From positions 1 through 7,705 of the forward strand of contig DASZZV010000244.1 of the NCBI GenBank assembly GCA_035544835.1: DNA of 7,705 nt, given 5' to 3'. The DNA comes from DASZZV01 sp035544835. Its GTDB lineage: Bacteria; Acidobacteriota; Thermoanaerobaculia; Gp7-AA8. The notes beneath the pieces are model-generated. The model searched no databases. It saw only the letters and a program-made list of their open reading frames with translations, and was not told the origin of the DNA. Of the stretch, positions 6,570 to 7,705 are shown in pieces. Each line of letters starts with the position of its first letter. Position 1 is the stretch's first letter. The position numbers and the translations under genes were made by a program.

Positions 6570-6573
6570 TCGG

Positions 6574-6756
6574 TTACGGCGCAGGCGCGGTGACTACCAG
6601 CGGTCCATGGAAGAGCTGGTGCCCTTCCGTAACCTGTTTTGAGGCCACTTTCGGGGCGTTCGAGTTCTTCTGCGACCTCATCTGGTGCGACACACAACTC
6701 ACGAGAAGAAGAATGATCGCGATCAGGATCAGAGTGCTGCTTCGTCTGGCATTCAT
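6574..6756 (-). CDS. Small predicted lipoprotein
   Basis: This is a 60-residue protein with a basic start (MNARRSS), a hydrophobic stretch LILIAIILLL and a lipobox LVSC with Cys21. It would be exported and lipid-anchored, leaving a mature part of about 40 residues (SHQMRSQKNSN onward, ending PLVVTAPAP) that I do not recognise. AGGA lies 8 nt before the ATG, a plausible ribosome binding site. Its stop lies 4 bp from the kinase stop, in convergent orientation. The lipoprotein signal and ribosome binding site are the evidence that it is real; its shortness and lack of a known family are the reasons for caution. Confidence 0.62.
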   Translation of the reverse strand: MNARRSSTLILIAIILLLVSCVSHQMRSQKNSNAPKVASKQVTEGHQLFHGPLVVTAPAP

Positions 6757-6902
6757 ATCTCACGTCCTGCGAAATTGGACGCGGAAGCAGCGGTTTTGTT
6801 GCAGGCCGAAATGCTGGGAAGGGATTCTGGCCCATCGCCGAGGGGAGGCCGCCTCGCCCGCTCCCTCGGAGTTGCGCTAGTGCATACATGGCCAAACTCC
6901 AG
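6757..6902. other. Intergenic stretch upstream of the small lipoprotein gene
   Basis: No credible gene is seen on either strand. It should hold the lipoprotein promoter (minus strand). An imperfect inverted repeat lies near 6839-6867, with CCGAGGG and CCCTCGG as outer arms. Overlapping open frames here lack start signals and family likeness. Confidence 0.4.
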
Positions 6903-6935
6903 AGATGTCGCCCAGGCTCAGCCCGGGCGACATCT
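6903..6935 (-). terminator. Strong hairpin, probable terminator of the SNase-like gene
   Basis: AGATGTCGCCC (6903-6913) pairs perfectly with GGGCGACATCT (6925-6935), an 11-bp GC-rich stem with an 11-nt loop. It begins 4 bp beyond the stop codon of the minus-strand gene at 6940. The bases after the stem on the minus strand are only weakly T-rich, so termination may be incomplete. On the plus strand the stem is followed by TCTTT. Confidence 0.6.
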
Positions 6936-6939
6936 TCTT

Positions 6940-7428
6940 TCACCGCCGTCGCCCGACGGTGCGCGTTCGGCTGGGTGGCCGCCTCGGAGCCGCCGGTGCG
7001 CGGCCGACTACCTTCGGCGACCGAACGCGAGATGAATGCGTCTGCCTGGGCAGGTCCAACTCGCCGAGATACGTCACATCCGGATGAGCGTTCTGCCAAC
7101 TCAGAGATTCGGCCGTAGCTCCACGAAGCACGGCATTGATCTCGATACCGTCCGGTGTTCGGAAGAGCCGCCCCTCCTCGCCCTCTTGCTCGACGAGCAG
7201 CCAGCGGCCGGCGGTCAGCGTCTGCAGGCGGATCTGAAGCAGTCGCCGCGTGGCCTCGTCTTCCGGTACCGGCAGTCCCGCCAGGCGGACGAGACGATCG
7301 CCAGAGGCAAAATGCATCCGCACCGAGGCTGGAGAGACGACTTCCGTGACCCGCCCCATCTCAGACGCGGCCATGACACTACGGGTTATAAAGAACAGGA
7401 TGAGAATCGATCGTTTCGCCATTTTCAT
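6940..7428 (-). CDS. Exported staphylococcal-nuclease-like (SNase fold) protein, probably inactive
   Basis: This 162-residue protein begins with a Sec-type signal (KRSILILFFITRSVMAA, likely cut near residue 20). Residues 25-105 resemble the SNase/thermonuclease OB-fold: GRVTEVVSPASVRMHF, then RLVRLAGLPVPEDE, a helix LLQIRLQTLTAGRWLLVE, then EEGRLFRTPDGIEINAVL. Aligned by spacing, SNase Arg35, Glu43 and Arg87 correspond to Arg48, Glu56 and Arg87 here. The calcium ligands Asp21 and Asp40 correspond to Ala34 and Pro53. It therefore probably lacks calcium-dependent nuclease activity and may be a binding or structural protein. The C-terminal 30 residues are very rich in Arg and Pro and may be disordered or nucleic-acid-binding. 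A second ATG two codons downstream is an equally possible start. A strong hairpin follows the stop. Confidence 0.7.
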   Translation of the reverse strand: MKMAKRSILILFFITRSVMAASEMGRVTEVVSPASVRMHFASGDRLVRLAGLPVPEDEATRRLLQIRLQTLTAGRWLLVEQEGEEGRLFRTPDGIEINAVLRGATAESLSWQNAHPDVTYLGELDLPRQTHSSRVRSPKVVGRAPAAPRRPPSRTRTVGRRR

Positions 7429-7539
7429 TCGTGGCGCAGATAGAGCGGGAGCAGCACCGAAGGACAGTGCGAGGTGGGCAGGCGAAGATTAGCACAGGTT
7501 TTCGCCGGATTGATGCATTCTGGAAAGAACGGGAGTCGA

Positions 7540-7566
7540 ATTGTGAATGACGGCTCAATTCACAAT
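7540..7566. promoter_or_regulatory. Inverted repeat in the divergent intergenic region, possible operator
   Basis: ATTGTGAAT (7540-7548) and ATTCACAAT (7558-7566) are a perfect 9-bp inverted repeat with a 9-nt spacer. They lie between the minus-strand SNase-like gene and the plus-strand gene starting at 7646. The half-site ATTCACAA recurs at 7650-7657, just inside the downstream gene. The symmetry and spacing fit a dimeric regulator site, but a transcript hairpin is an alternative. Confidence 0.45.
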
Positions 7567-7617
7567 CAACCTTCGTTCAGAGTGACGCCTCCCCCTTCCG
7601 TCCTGGCCTCCATGCGG

Positions 7618-7640
7618 TATGCTTTGGCTTCCCAAAGGAG
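7618..7640 (+). promoter_or_regulatory. Candidate -10 box and Shine-Dalgarno for the last gene
   Basis: TATGCT at 7618-7623 resembles a -10 element, although no clear -35 precedes it. AGGAG at 7636-7640 is a strong Shine-Dalgarno sequence 5 nt before the ATG at 7646, and is the clearest ribosome binding site in the window. If TATGCT is the true -10, the leader would be very short. Confidence 0.5.
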
Positions 7641-7645
7641 CAGCG

Positions 7646-7705
7646 ATGGATTCACAAATGATCGAGCTGGCCGGGCTTCACCGCCTGATCGGAGAGCTCA
7701 CCATA
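7646..7705 (+). CDS. Start of an unidentified gene, cut by the window end
   Basis: Twenty codons are open from the ATG to the window edge, reading MDSQMIELAGLHRLIGELTI. A strong AGGAG lies 5 nt upstream, which supports a real start. The visible segment looks amphipathic and helical, with no signal peptide. It is too short to assign to any family. It is transcribed divergently from the SNase-like gene, with an inverted repeat in the shared upstream region. Confidence 0.6.
   Translation, partial: MDSQMIELAGLHRLIGELTI

Noticed and set aside
6440..7099. A 219-residue minus-strand open frame across the kinase 3' end, the lipoprotein gene and the SNase-like gene end
   Set aside because: It overlaps three better-supported genes in another frame, and its composition is typical of a shadow frame.
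7036..7443. A 135-residue plus-strand open frame
   Set aside because: It is the antisense shadow of the SNase-like gene, which has a signal peptide and a recognisable fold.

Overview
The window is GC-rich bacterial chromosomal DNA. Several gene types suggest an Acidobacteriota-like soil or sediment bacterium: a zinc-ribbon Ser/Thr kinase, a secreted esterase with long repeated N-terminal modules, Uma2-family nucleases, DUF4160/DUF2442 genes and palindromic repeats. The taxonomic call is an inference from gene content; no rRNA or marker gene is present.

Region 1 (1-2411) is an accessory patch. Two copies of a roughly 110-125 bp palindrome-rich element (about 95% identical over the shared 110 bp) sit at its two ends. 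Between them lie an intact Uma2-type nuclease, an antitoxin-like orphan on the minus strand, and a compact plus-strand cluster of DUF4160, DUF2442 and a second Uma2 gene. The second Uma2 is a pseudogene: a deletion of about 56 nt has removed its PD motif and shifted the frame. The DUF4160 gene has lost its usual N-terminus. Its first 12 codons read like the start of a REP-associated tyrosine transposase (RAYT, Y1 family). The patch therefore looks like decaying, transposition-shaped DNA.

Region 2 (2490-5210) is one large gene for an exported multidomain esterase. It has a signal peptide, a duplicated pair of beta-rich modules, an Ig-like cysteine-containing region, a Gly-rich linker and a C-terminal PHB-depolymerase/feruloyl-esterase-type hydrolase with a visible Ser-Asp-His triad. 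Its 3' end runs into an AT-rich heptamer repeat.

Region 3 (5256-6569) encodes a cytosolic Hanks-type Ser/Thr kinase with an N-terminal zinc ribbon and an unrecognised C-terminal extension. Convergent to it is a 60-residue lipoprotein gene.

Region 4 (6757-7705) holds a minus-strand gene for an exported protein with a staphylococcal-nuclease-like fold that keeps the Arg/Glu/Arg residues but lacks the calcium-binding Asp residues. A strong hairpin follows it. A divergent intergenic region with a perfect inverted repeat then leads to the start of a plus-strand gene that the window cuts off. The genes in regions 2-4 do not form an obvious pathway; they look like separate transcription units.
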